Positions 46,793 through 58,239 of a stretch of 64,000 nucleotides of DNA are shown piece by piece (position 1 is the stretch's first letter; the number at the start of each line of letters is the position of its first letter). The notes under the pieces are model-generated. The model did not search any database, was not told the DNA's origin, and saw only the letters and a program-made list of their open reading frames with translations. This DNA comes from Silene latifolia (taxonomy: Eukaryota; Streptophyta; Magnoliopsida; Caryophyllales; Caryophyllaceae), in NCBI RefSeq assembly GCF_048544455.1, contig NC_133532.1:14448948-14512947 (forward strand). The letters are read 5' to 3'. The position numbers were made by a program, and so were the translations under genes.

Positions 46793-48288
46793 ATGAATAC
46801 TCTCGAAATTCGTCTAAAGGAGTGGACAAATGAGTTCTCTAGCGTGGAGAAACACGATATGGGTGCTTATAATTTTGGATCGATTCTGAGCTTGGAGCTG
46901 ATTAAGGTAGTCAAACCATTCCTGGATGCTTGCCTTAATTATTGGGACCCGAATTATCACGTATTTGCTTTCCTCGGAGGCGACATTTGCCCATTTCCCG
47001 AAGAAATTGCCGCGATTGGTGGTTGGGACCCGGAACATTTGCCTGCTATTCCCTCTACTTCCCAAGGGTACAAGAATAAGTTCAGATATTTGCTTGGGCT
47101 GACAAGAGCTGAGGTTGACCATCTTGTGACCTTAAAAGGAGTGTGAATGTTGGACTTCATCGATCGATTCATCAATAAGGCAGATCCCACCATCTCTTAT
47201 GTTGCCAGGCGAAGGGCATTCGGGTTTTGCCTACTACATGTCTATGTCCTTTAAGGGCATGTTGATGAGGATTTAAGAGGTGATCCTCGTTATCTGAGCC
47301 TGATTGAGCAAATGGAGCTGCGTAGGAGCCCAACTTGCATGTGTTTAGGAGAGATCCTGTTGGGGTTAGATAACAGGAAAGCCAACCGCGACCTTCCTTA
47401 TCTGGGAAGTCCCATCATTTTGCAGGTAAAGGCATTCTTCTTTTTTTTTTTTTGATTTTTTTTTTGATTTTTTTTTTTGATTTTGTTTATTCTAATACCT
47501 GCTTTTGGTAGGTCTGGCTTATGGAGCGTCTTCGATTGATCGAGCCCCCAATTAATGTTCCTTCTTATCATGCTCGCTCAATTGCAATGAGGACTAGGCT
47601 CTACATGGTGGATTTCACTCGAGTCTGCAATTATTGGGAAAACAAACTGAAAAGTGATGATGGACCCTTGATTAGATGGATCGTACCATGGTGGCATCTC
47701 AAATCTGTCACTAGAGTATCATCCTTGGATCCTACCCGATCTGTTCGCATTCCTGGTTTGGAGCTTATTTTATGCATCTTCTCGGAGAGGTTGATGAGGC
47801 AGGTCGGATTGAAGCAGATGATTCCGAAGCTTGACACGATCCCGCAGACTGCCGTGACGCTTATTATTGAGAGTCGAAGAGAATGGGCCATCAAATGGGC
47901 TCAAAGAAATGTGTGGTTCTTGAACTCTTCTGTTAGTGCCTTATGGGTGTCATATTCCTATCTGCGGTAGAGGAGAGCTTCTACTCCGCAGGAGCGCGAG
48001 AGATTGAGGAAGCGCGAGCCAGTTGATTACAAGGTTCGCGATGTAGAAAAGGAGAAAGAGAAGCATCTGACTGAGGGAGAGGAAGAAGTCGGGTTTCGAG
48101 TTGTTCATCCTTCGAAGAAACCGACGACTTCTCCTGCCGTGGACAAGGTGATTGACAAGAATGGCAAAGCTAGACCACGAGAGAGACCATTGGTGATTAG
48201 GTCTGAAGTGGCGCAAGAGTGTTCGGCTCGAGGTCGGGACAAGAAATATGATAAAAATGACAAAGGCAAAGGGAAACTGGAGGAATAG
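46793..48288 (+). pseudogene. Antisense DUF7745-like gene relic (right copy)
   Basis: Block one (46793 to about 47426) starts MNTLEIRLKEWTNEFSS and ends LGSPIILQ before GTAAAG. A T-rich intron-like gap with GATTTTTTTTTT repeats follows to TTTTGGTAG. Block two (about 47514-48288) begins VWLMERLRLIEPPINVPS, contains TRLYMVDFTRVCNYWENKL and IVPWWHLKSV, and ends in a Lys/Glu-rich, nuclear-type basic tail. It is the same as the left copy, with a few breaks. The first block resembles DUF7745; the second resembles the C-terminal part of the same retroelement-associated proteins. Its function is unknown. Confidence 0.6.
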
Positions 48289-48323
48289 CCTAAGTCTTTA
48301 TTATTATTTATTATTATTATTAT

Positions 48324-48858
48324 GGAAAATTCTCGTGGTACTCTCGAACTTTCCCATTTTACACGTGGTATCCAACTTTTTAAGTTTGTGCACATTATAT
48401 CCTTGAGATTTGATTTTCAAGCACAACGTGCCCTTTTTATCGTTCTTAAAATTTTCAATTGAGTATAAATCACAGCCCATAAATCGAAATTGACTAATTT
48501 TTTTTCCAAATTCATTACCTCTTCGGGATCTATAAATTGATAAAACGAAAATAGTCATTTGGAAATTTAAGATCGAAGGTATGGTTGATTTGAAATTTTC
48601 TTTAAAAAAAATCCGAATGTCAGGCGACAACTTTTTTCTTCTCAAATTGTAGTTTATGACGAGATATTCATTTAGGAAAAGCAATTTGCTGATTCTGAAT
48701 TCCGGTCTAGCAGTTATGCGCAATTAAGTTTTTTTATAGTGACAAAAAGGGCATATTATGCATAAAAATCAAACATGGAAGGTATCATGTACTCAAACTT
48801 AAAAAATTGGGTACCACGTGCAAAATGACAAAGTTCGAGGGTACCAGGTGAATTTTCC
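48324..48858. mobile_element. MITE with about 58 bp terminal inverted repeats, Mutator-like
   Basis: GGAAAATTC.CGTGGTAC.CTC at the left is inverted at the right (CCAGGTGAATTTTCC); the arms stay alignable for about 58 bp. It lies within a TTA/ATT simple repeat, so the target duplication cannot be read. Length is 535 bp. Long inverted repeats without a transposase suggest a Mutator-type MITE. It splits the 3' flank of the antisense DUF7745-like gene; the flanking sequence GGTAATAAGAAGGTGGGG continues the match to the left copy. Confidence 0.8.
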
Positions 48859-49444
48859 GTTATTATTATTATTATTATTATTATGGTAATAAGAAGGTGG
48901 GGTTTTTAGAATCCTAGCCTATATGTTTTTTATTATTTTTTTTTGCATTATTTTTATAAAATATGTAGCGTACTATTATTATTAGAAATGAAATAAAAAA
49001 GGTTAATTGGTTATGAAACCGTTGTGATTTTCTATTATTATTCTTGCCGAATTTCAAATGCAATTGCAAATTCCTTCTATTTACATTTAAAATTAATTAA
49101 TAGGTTATATCCTGTGAAGGATTGCCTACGTATTCATTTAAAGAAATGAAATCAAACCTTGCGCGTAGTTCAAGTAAATGTAAAAGAATAATTGTTCTAA
49201 GCATGAGCTTGTAATGAACTTAGAAAATAAGCATGAGCTTTTACTTACTCCTAAAATGCAATTCAGTTTGTTTGATGATATGAGGATGACAAGTTGTCAA
49301 AATGCAAGAGCAAGGTGACATCTGCTTATTTTAGCTTGGCCAGAGGCCGTTTATTTCGTGCCACAGGAGCGACACGTGAGGTTACGCGAGGCGCATTTTT
49401 TCTCCTATTCTAGGCATAGTAACGTTTTAGTTGGTCAAGGTTTG
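48859..49444. other. Non-coding 3' region of the right Tat element
   Basis: Between the antisense genes and the end of pol. The match to the left Tat copy ends near 48930. No gene is seen except the very end of pol next to the copia insertion point. Confidence 0.5.
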
Positions 49445-50720
49445 TGTTGGAATATGTGTCCTCCGACAATAATGTGATCACAACTGTTGATCATGATGAT
49501 CACATTTTAAGTCTCATTTTAAAGAATACAATTGGGAAGTAATATTTTACTGTCAACTGGTCCACACATATCGGTAATGATTGGCTGACTAGAGTTTGAC
49601 ATTACTGTCGTGAGACGATGGTGACCAGTTGATCCCCTTAGGTCATACCTAAAGGGTAACACTCTTAATTGATCATTTAATTGATCGTATGACGATATGG
49701 GTCAATTAAATTACTTAAAATTGACGGACGATTTTGGAAGTAATATTTACGTGTCTCATTGTAATTTGATTAAATAAGATACGGTCTAAGTAATCGAATT
49801 GTTTTATTACTTAGATGAAATTATTGTTTAAGGAAACAATTGCATTTGAATGAATAAATTATTATAAATACAAGATGTTGTGATTTATAATTGGTAAATT
49901 ATTTTGGTACAAGTAATTATGAATTACTAAGTCAATTTTGTATATGACGTATTTTTATTAATGCGTTGATTTTTAATATGTTAAAAATACATAACTTTTT
50001 TACATGACATGTGACATGTGACAAATTGACAAATTGATAAAATAAAATGGAGTCCATTTTATCCATGTTAACCGAAATAATGGGAGTATTAGGAATATAT
50101 ATTATGTTGATTATGTTAGTGGTAAACATAATCATTCCTTCCTAATCCTAGCCATGCAACCCTACTTGATCTTGTGAAGACAACCTTTGTGCATGCATTG
50201 ACCACTTCCTCCCCCTTCCACCCGGTTTTTTAAGATGAGAAAACCATGGGTTTTTTCTCCTTATTTTTACCTATTATACACTACCTAAAAGATTAGTGTA
50301 TCATTCATTCATTTTATCATCTAAATAAGAGTTTTTAGTGAGATAAAATCTTCCTCCTCCTCCCTCTCTCTTAACCGAAATTATTGAGAGATCAAATAAT
50401 ATTTTGGGTCAATTTTTATACAACTTTAATATTGTTCTAGTAATAATAATATTAATTTTATTAAGTTGTTACTTTGGGTATAAAACCTTGGGAGGGATTC
50501 TCTACTTGAATCCTTGTTCATCCACCTAAGGAAGCTCAAGAACAAGTGAGTAGGAGAACTCACTTGTGCCCATATAAACCGAAATCTTCAATGTGAGATG
50601 AATATTTCTTCTTTAATTATTTTATTGTTTGCATGCATAAGATCATCTTTTAATTTTATGACTAAATTAAAATCATCACATATATGAATATGTCAAGTAA
50701 TGAGATATAGATTTTTAACA
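49445..50720 (+). repeat. 5' LTR of the copia-type element
   Basis: 1276 bp, TG...CA ends, followed by the PBS at about 50721-50737 (TGGTATCAAGAGCC, complementary to the initiator tRNA-Met type). Confidence 0.92.
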
Positions 50721-50737
50721 AGTGGTATCAAGAGCCT

Positions 50738-52958
50738 TGGTTGTTTGCATGCAAATCGGTTATAGTTTTTCCGAGTTATACGATTAACATATAAAACTTG
50801 TAAATTTGTGTTATTATGATATATCACGAAATAAATTTATGCATGTTAAAGTTTCTGGTCCTAAAATGTATTTAGGATATTTTGGTTAATTTATGGATTT
50901 TTATTGTTCATCTTATATTATAATGGCATAAAAAATATGATTTTATGATTAAAATGTCATTTTCGGACTAAAATTAGCTAAACTTTGAATTTTACAGTGA
51001 TTTTTGGAGATGTTATCACATGTTTTATTTTTAGATGACCTGTAAATTTTCAGAAGTTTTGGAGTTTTTATGCTCGAAATATGGATTTTTCATGATAAAA
51101 ATCGGATTTAGATGAAAAATAGGTTAATATGAGATAAATTTCGAATCTGGTCATAGAAATTTAGTATGTTGTCACATGTAATTTTACAAGATGTGTATAA
51201 AATAATAGGCTATATTGAAGTCCTTATGCATGATTTATGAATTTTTGATGAAAAATAGCATAAATAGTGACTTAATTAGTTAATAATTGCTAAAACATAC
51301 TCCATGACTAAGGAAAAACGTCACATATTGCATTTTATTATCTTTTTCAGATATAAAATTGAAAATTTGATGAATATAATTTTTCTCATGTTTTTATGAT
51401 TATAATTGATAAATCCGATAAACCGCAACATTGTTTTTCCGATAAATTTTCGAAATTTTAACCTAAGTTTTTTGAACATTATGAGTGTCATGGTATTTTT
51501 CTATAATGGTCATAAGTTTAAATTTCAAATTTCAAATTTATTTGAAATTTTTGTGATTTATTTGAAGTTTATAGAATTTTATTGTAATTTGGGTCCATTA
51601 ATGAACAAATTTTAAGAAATATGAGTTAATTATGGTCAAATAGTTAGCGGAGACTAATTTTGAGTCCTAAGTTGGTTAGGGTAATTAACTTTTGCATAAG
51701 TATGAATTTATGTAATTATTGTGATTATAAAACGTTAAATCACGCAAATCCGTAAAAATCGTTTAATATACGATATTGGCTCCTTAAAGGCGATTTAGCA
51801 TAAAATTGGGCATGTTCATACATATTATAATGCTGCATTTTATTTATGATTGTCATAATTTTATTTTATGTAATTTTTGAATTATGTAATTTTACTTAGT
51901 ATGGCCTTAGTTTTTTAATTGGTATTACCCAAATGTATGGGAATATCGATTTGGTTGTAATTTATTGTGATCTCGTATCACCGTTTTGTAATTTAATAGA
52001 TTTATTTTATTTTAATCACAAATTTATAATAGGAAATTATGTAATTTGTTATGTAATTTATTATTCCGGAGTTCCATGAAGACGGTGTCACTCAAGAAGG
52101 CGATACATAAAGACGGTGTTACCTCGAGATGCGTGCCATAACCGAAGTTCTAGGGACCAATAGAGTTGGTTTCCGAATTTGTAATAGTTAATTAGATTTT
52201 CTATTTTAGGAAGGCCATACTAGGATTTATTTTATGTTTTGCATTTTATTTATATGTTGCATGCATCGCTAAATCGCCATAACTAAAACATGCATTGTCA
52301 TTTTAATCGAGTTTATCGACCGTGTCAATTAGAATTATCGTAGTTCACCGCTTTAGTTCACTAAAAAGTGATAGATAATAAATTGACTTGACCTCTCGCT
52401 AATATAAACAATTGAGACATAGCCTTACCAAAAGTAGAAACCATGAAAACCTATTTCGCGAGGGAGTGCACTCGGCCATCCCGGGGTACAAACCTTGTTA
52501 CGTAGGGGAAGTGGGTGATAAATGTCTATCCACCGAATTCGTGTTGATGAGGGTTTCATCGGCCATCCCGTGCCTAAGTTAATGTGAATTTGGATCATGG
52601 ACACATTTATTCGATATTTGGATTGACCTCAACGGAAGTATTCGTGACCGTAGTCGCAAGTGTTCCGGGCTATAGATAAACATTAGAGTAATTTTATCGA
52701 CCAAGAGTTCTAAAAGTAGAATCGATTAAAAGGTTAATCCACCGAGTTATATTAATAAGGGTTTCATCGGCTATCCCGTGCCTAAGTTGATATGAATTTG
52801 GGTCTTGGAATCATTTATCTAAGTTGGGTAGAGGTCACTAGATAAATGCAATGAATTTTGTTTAAACTTATTTTTACGAGTATTATTAATTTGAAAACGA
52901 CATATGTTTTATTCCTTCTATATTTTGTTTTGTAGACCGTTCATATTTCTCGTAACAA
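50738..52958. other. Long untranslated leader of the copia-type element
   Basis: About 2.2 kb of AT-rich sequence with no gene. A pair of GGGTTTCATCGG..ATCCCGTGCCTAAG blocks recurs at about 52550-52580 and 52760-52790. Confidence 0.6.
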
Positions 52959-53633
52959 ATGGCAAATCCAAACACCAACACCACGCCTCTCACTAATACT
53001 TCATGGCTCCGATCCTTCATGGATCGATGTAAACTTGAAAAGAATGGGTCAAATTTCTCCGATTGGGATGCCCAACTCAAATTAGCCGCCCAAGGTGACG
53101 ACAAGCTTCGTTACCTCACCGAGGCCTCTCCATCCGAACCTAATACTAGGTCGACCGCCGCCACTAGGGAAGCATATGAGGCTTACCATAAGGAGTCCGC
53201 CGCAATGAAAAATGTGTTGATCTTTGCGATGGAGGCGGATCTCCAAAGGAGAGACTTTAAAATGGGCACCGCTAATGAAATCTACTCCAAGCTTGTGACA
53301 ATGTTTTCACAAACTCCGCGGATCGTCCAATATGAGGCGGCCGCGGCATTCTTTGATCTCGACTTCAAAGAGGGCCAAAAGGTTAGCCCTCATGTGCTCA
53401 AATTAATGGAGCTAGTCGAGACCTTGAAGATTCAAAAAGTTGAAATCCCCAAAGAACTTGTTGTAGATAGGATTCTACACTCCTTATCCAAGGTCAAGGC
53501 GTATGTTCAATTTCGGGTGAATTTTAACATGCAAGACAATGGCGTGTCTCTTGAAGAATTGCACAAGTTACTTGTGCAAGCCGAAAGAGACATGAGGTTA
53601 AATGTTAACCCACCTAAGGATGTGCTTACTTAA
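52959..53633 (+). CDS. Gag of the copia-type element
   Basis: The 224 residue frame starts MANPNTNTTPLTNTSWLRSF and contains LEKNGSNFSDWDAQLKLAAQ, the opening of the copia gag/UBN2 domain, and LKLMELVETLKIQKVEIPKE, its closing part. Just downstream (53757-53800) a CCHC zinc knuckle CHYCNGVRHWKRNC is seen. Gag forms the particle shell and binds RNA. No protease, integrase or RT follows, so the element would depend on proteins supplied by relatives. Confidence 0.85.
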   Translation: MANPNTNTTPLTNTSWLRSFMDRCKLEKNGSNFSDWDAQLKLAAQGDDKLRYLTEASPSEPNTRSTAATREAYEAYHKESAAMKNVLIFAMEADLQRRDFKMGTANEIYSKLVTMFSQTPRIVQYEAAAAFFDLDFKEGQKVSPHVLKLMELVETLKIQKVEIPKELVVDRILHSLSKVKAYVQFRVNFNMQDNGVSLEELHKLLVQAERDMRLNVNPPKDVLT

Positions 53634-53869
53634 GCACCAAAAGCAAGGGGAAGTTCAAGAAGAATGGGAAGAAGGGTAAGAAGCAAGCTCCCACTTTCAC
53701 CAAAGCTAAGACTTATGAAGCTAGCACCTCCAAGATCAAGAAGGGTCCTCTTGATAAATGCCATTATTGTAATGGTGTTCGACATTGGAAAAGAAATTGT
53801 TCCAAATACCTTGGTGACATTAAGGCTGGAAAGATCACTCCAGTAGGTAAATGACTATCCTTTCTTTTA

Positions 53870-56800
53870 TGTTTCTAATTCAACTATGGTATTGTGATAC
53901 AAAGTTGTGATAATGTATCCCCTTTTTATTGTAAATAGGGCCTCCACGAAGCAAGGACAAGGGAAAAGAAAAGCAACCTTGAGAAATCATCGAGAAGCTA
54001 GGAATAGCTTCCATGAAGCTTGTCTTTTTTATTGTCTTATTTTAAATTATGTTTCGGATTTTAGAACCTTTTGATTTCCGTGTTCGACATGGAAATGTAT
54101 TTTGGATATTGGTTGTATTTTGGATAATGGTGGCTTGGTTTGCAACCCAAGTCACCCGTTTTATCGTTTTTATCCTTGTTCTAAATTCGTCTTTATCCGC
54201 TTACTCATAGAAACATATGATCATTCACTTAAAGTGATCTAATAGACAACTATAATGATGGGATTCATTATATGTCCACAAGCTTAAGGCTGGTGTATGA
54301 TCATTTATAAAGTGATATTGAGTTAATGAACTCTCTTAAAGGAATGTTAATCACCAAGTACACTTACAAAAATCTAAAACAATTCGTCAACCTATGAGAT
54401 AGTCCTCCTTATACTTCAAAATCATTATTTGTGTCTCATATGCTATCTTTGAATCCCTAGTGTATTCATTCTAAAGATAGAGTGGGAGAAAATGAAGACA
54501 CAAAGAAAACTAAGAAAAATTTGTGAAATATGTGTACTTGTGTAAATGAGATCTACGCAAGGGAGAATGATTTGAATAAAGGTATACCTATTTATATAGT
54601 ATACACGAATATATGAGATCTATGGTCTCGAATAAATCTACATGACAAAAGAGACCAAGTGAAGTAATCAAAAGAATATGTTCTCAAGATAACTACACGA
54701 GGAGACCAAAAGAAAGTTTTGGAAGAAGAATGACTAATGTAAAGTCTTAACAAGAGTTTTGACTAGTTTATGAACAACAATTAGACCAGTAGTTTCAATA
54801 TTGATATTTACTTAAAGAGCCTAAATGAAACTAAGTTGCATCCTAGAAAATAAACGAGATTTATGACTAGAGGTTGTAAGGATTGATATACCGATATCCT
54901 CAATAGCTAAGTTAAGTATTAACCACGCTAATGTCATTACTTAACCTAATTATGAAAATGAAATGGTTAAACCTCCTTCCGAAAAGGGTATTTTGAAGGA
55001 CGTTTATTAGATATTATTCATATTTAAATAATGACATTGTTACGCATCATTATAAAATGAATGAGTTAGAGATTAAAATCTCTTTCCATAAGGTTAAGAT
55101 GAGACCTCTTCAAAATAGGTATTTTGAAAGGATATGATGGGAACATATATGGTTTTATCTTAATAACTTAGCAAAGCAATATATTTGAATTCTTGAAATG
55201 TTTCAATTGAGTAGTCAATTACGAAACATGTGGAATTAAGTGGGAGTTGGAAATTATCATGTGAAGACATGGGATTTAGTGGGAGCAATCATCCTGTAAA
55301 GGTTTATAACTCATTACTCATTGGGAATGACGAGCTAATACTATTCTTTCACAAAGAAGTATTTGAGTTTTCAATTCTGGATGAAAATGGACTATGATGA
55401 ATCCAATCACATCATGAGATGTTGGATAAGTATTGAGACATACACATCGAATCAACGAGAAACGTAGGTTATTCATGTAAATGAAAATGGAATTGCCATT
55501 AGCAGTCATGGTCGTTCATTGAACCTAACTATAGTTGATGACATGATTGAAAGTTACTAATGTTTCCGCCATTAGAATAATCATGCACGTGTCCAATAAT
55601 AAATCATATGCATAAGAGCATGATGATTCATTGGCAAGCCATAAAAGAATCGTCATGTATTCTCGAGGAGAATCCGATGAGCGATTTCATTGTTGGACAG
55701 AACACTCTGTTATGTGTCAAGAGGTTGCACATATTAAAGAAAATCCGAACACGCGTAAGGATTTATGATAATACTAAGCTTTTCAAGCTAAAAGAAGAAA
55801 TAAGAAGTTTGGAAAGTACTTAGTTGAAGTAAGAAGTTACTCAAAACTAATATTTCCTAATATGCTAGAACTTATGAGAAGTGCTAGGCTAATCATCTTG
55901 ACAAATTATTACAAGACTCTGCAAAACATTTACCTAGTGCTTATGAGTGGGTGGAGGACTTGATCAGTGCAAGTTATATCATTCACTGCAAATTCATTGG
56001 TTATGTGATAATCGACAGGGAAGTTCTTTCAAGATAAAGAACCGAAACCAAGGTTGGGAACCTATATGTGTACTTGGTAAGGTTCATGCTATGAAAGATA
56101 ACATGAACGTAAAGGAAAATGCGATTATAAGAAGTTTTGAACACATGGACACATGGTATGTTAAACTTCTATTGTAATCAACAAGTTTTTACACACTTAC
56201 GATATGCATCACAAGGTTGTAATATGGTATTGACTACCCGAATGTGATGTCGACATTTGTCGTTTGAGTTATTATTAACTCACCTTATACTTTGTTACAT
56301 CCAAACGGGTTGTAGAGACAATTGAACCCCGTTAAAGTGAACACGGATTAGCATTGTATTCTCCCATAGTTACTTACATGAGGTGACGTCTCGAAGTAAC
56401 TAGAGTGTGATGCGATTGATGGCAAGTTCAAGTGCCATGGAGTCATATGAGAATGACTAGCCGATCACATAGGCAGACTGTTAGAAACACTTTGTCGGAC
56501 CTTATGACCGCTTAGCCTGGTCGTGGCGAGAGCTACTATAGTATTCTAATGAGTCGATTCTTTTGACTAAAGACTGTTCACCTAAGATGGCACAGTTTCA
56601 GATTAACTTTGATTTGTGTTACTACGACCTTCGTAAATGGGGTCAAATGGGCATATTTTGGGTTATGATGGCTGTGGCTAGTCGAAGGGAATAAGTGCGA
56701 TAGGAATTGTCCACCCCTGGTCAGGGTTATAACAATATCTCAGGGCCACTCGAGGAGTAATGAACTGGAAATGCGTGGCCACGCTCGGATGATATCTATG

Positions 56801-56959
56801 GTAGATAAATCCGGTCAATCAGTTATTCTCCAGATCGAGGAAACCACTCTCGATATGATCACTTGCAAGTACGACCTGAAAGACACCTTGCATTGAGTGG
56901 GAGATAGTAATAGGACAAGAGAATTGGTGACGCACACTTGTCGAGGACAAGTGGGAGAT
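53870..56959. other. Internal region without pol of the copia-type element
   Basis: No integrase, RT or RNase H motif is recognisable in any frame. It ends in the PPT (56950-56959). Short open frames near 55608 and 55947 have no family resemblance. Confidence 0.6.
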
Positions 56960-58239
56960 TGTTGGAATATGTGTCCTCCGAGAATAATGCGATCACTGGC
57001 TGTTGATCATGATGATCACATGTGTTTAAGTCTCATTTTAAAGAATACAATTGGGAAGTAATATTTTACTGTCAACTGGTCCACACATATCGGTAATGAT
57101 TGGTTGACTAGAGTTTGACATTACTGTCGTGAGACGGTGGTGACCAGTTGATCCCCTTAGGTCATACCTAAAGGGTAACACTCTTAATTGATCATTTAAT
57201 TGATCGTATGACGATACGTGTCAATTAAATTACTTAAAATTGATGGACGATTTTTGAAGTAATATTTACTTGTCTCATTGTAATTTGATTAAATAAGATA
57301 CGGTCTAAGTAATCGAATTGTTTTATTACTTAGATGAAATTATTGTTTAAGGAAACAATTGCATTTGAATGAATAAATTATTATAAATACAAGATGTTGT
57401 GATTTATAATTGGTAAATTATTTTGGTACAAGTAATTATGAATTACTAAGTCAACTTTGTATATGACGTATTTTTATTAATGCGTTGATTTTTAATATGT
57501 TAAAAATACATAACTTTTTTACATGACATGTGACATGTGACAAATTGACAATTTGACAAAATAAAATGGAGTCCATTTTATCCATGTTAAACGAAATAAT
57601 GGGAGTATTAAGAATATATATTATTTTGATTATGTTAGTGGTAAACATAATCATTCCTTCCTAATCCTAGCCATGCAACCCTACTTGATCTTGTGAAGAC
57701 AACCTTGTGCATGCATTGGCCACTTCCTCCCCCTTCCACCCGGTTTTTCAAGATGAGAAAACCATGGGTTTTTTCTCCTTATTTTTACCTATTATACACT
57801 ACCTAAAAGATTAGTGTATCATTCATTCATTTTATCATCTAAAATAAGAGTTTTTAGTGAGATAAAATCTTCATCCTCCTCCCTCTCTCTTAACCGAAAT
57901 TATTGAGAGATCAAATAATATTTTGGGTCAATTTTTATACAAAAATAATATTGTTCTAGTAATAATAATATTAATTTTATTTAGTTGTTACTTTGGGTAT
58001 AAAACCTTGGGAGGAATTCTCTACTTGACTCCTTGTTCATCCACCTAAGGAAGCTCAAAAACAAGTGAGTAGGAGAACTCACTTGTGCCCATATAAACCG
58101 AAATCTTCAATGTGAGATGATGATTTATTCTTTAATTATTTTATTGTTTGCATGCATAAGATCATCTTTTAATTTTATGACTAAATTAAAATCATCACAT
58201 ATATGAATATGTCAAGTAATGAGATATAGATTTTTAACA
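56960..58239 (+). repeat. 3' LTR of the copia-type element
   Basis: 1280 bp, collinear with the 5' LTR, followed directly by the target duplication GTTTG. Confidence 0.92.

Larger units (their letters stand above)
49445..58239 (+). mobile_element. Ty1/copia-type gag-only LTR element (TR-GAG-like), complete ends
   Basis: LTRs at 49445-50720 and 56960-58239 begin TGTTGGAATATG and end TTTTTAACA. The element is flanked by the 5 bp duplication GTTTG (49440-49444, 58240-58244). A PBS-like AGTGGTATCAAGAGCC follows the first LTR, and the PPT AAGTGGGAGA precedes the second. A gag gene with a zinc knuckle is the only recognisable coding part; no pol is seen in 53850-56950, so it looks like a non-autonomous TR-GAG element. 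By eye the LTRs differ at about 30 places over 1.28 kb (roughly 2.5%), an age of about 1-2 million years at usual plant rates. It sits inside the pol of the Tat element. Confidence 0.92.

Noticed and set aside
48304-48723. 139-residue open frame on the - strand
   Set aside because: It lies within the MITE with long inverted repeats, has no family resemblance, and starts in a simple repeat.
55608-56177. Short frames in the interior of the copia-type element
   Set aside because: No match to integrase or reverse transcriptase motifs; likely chance frames.
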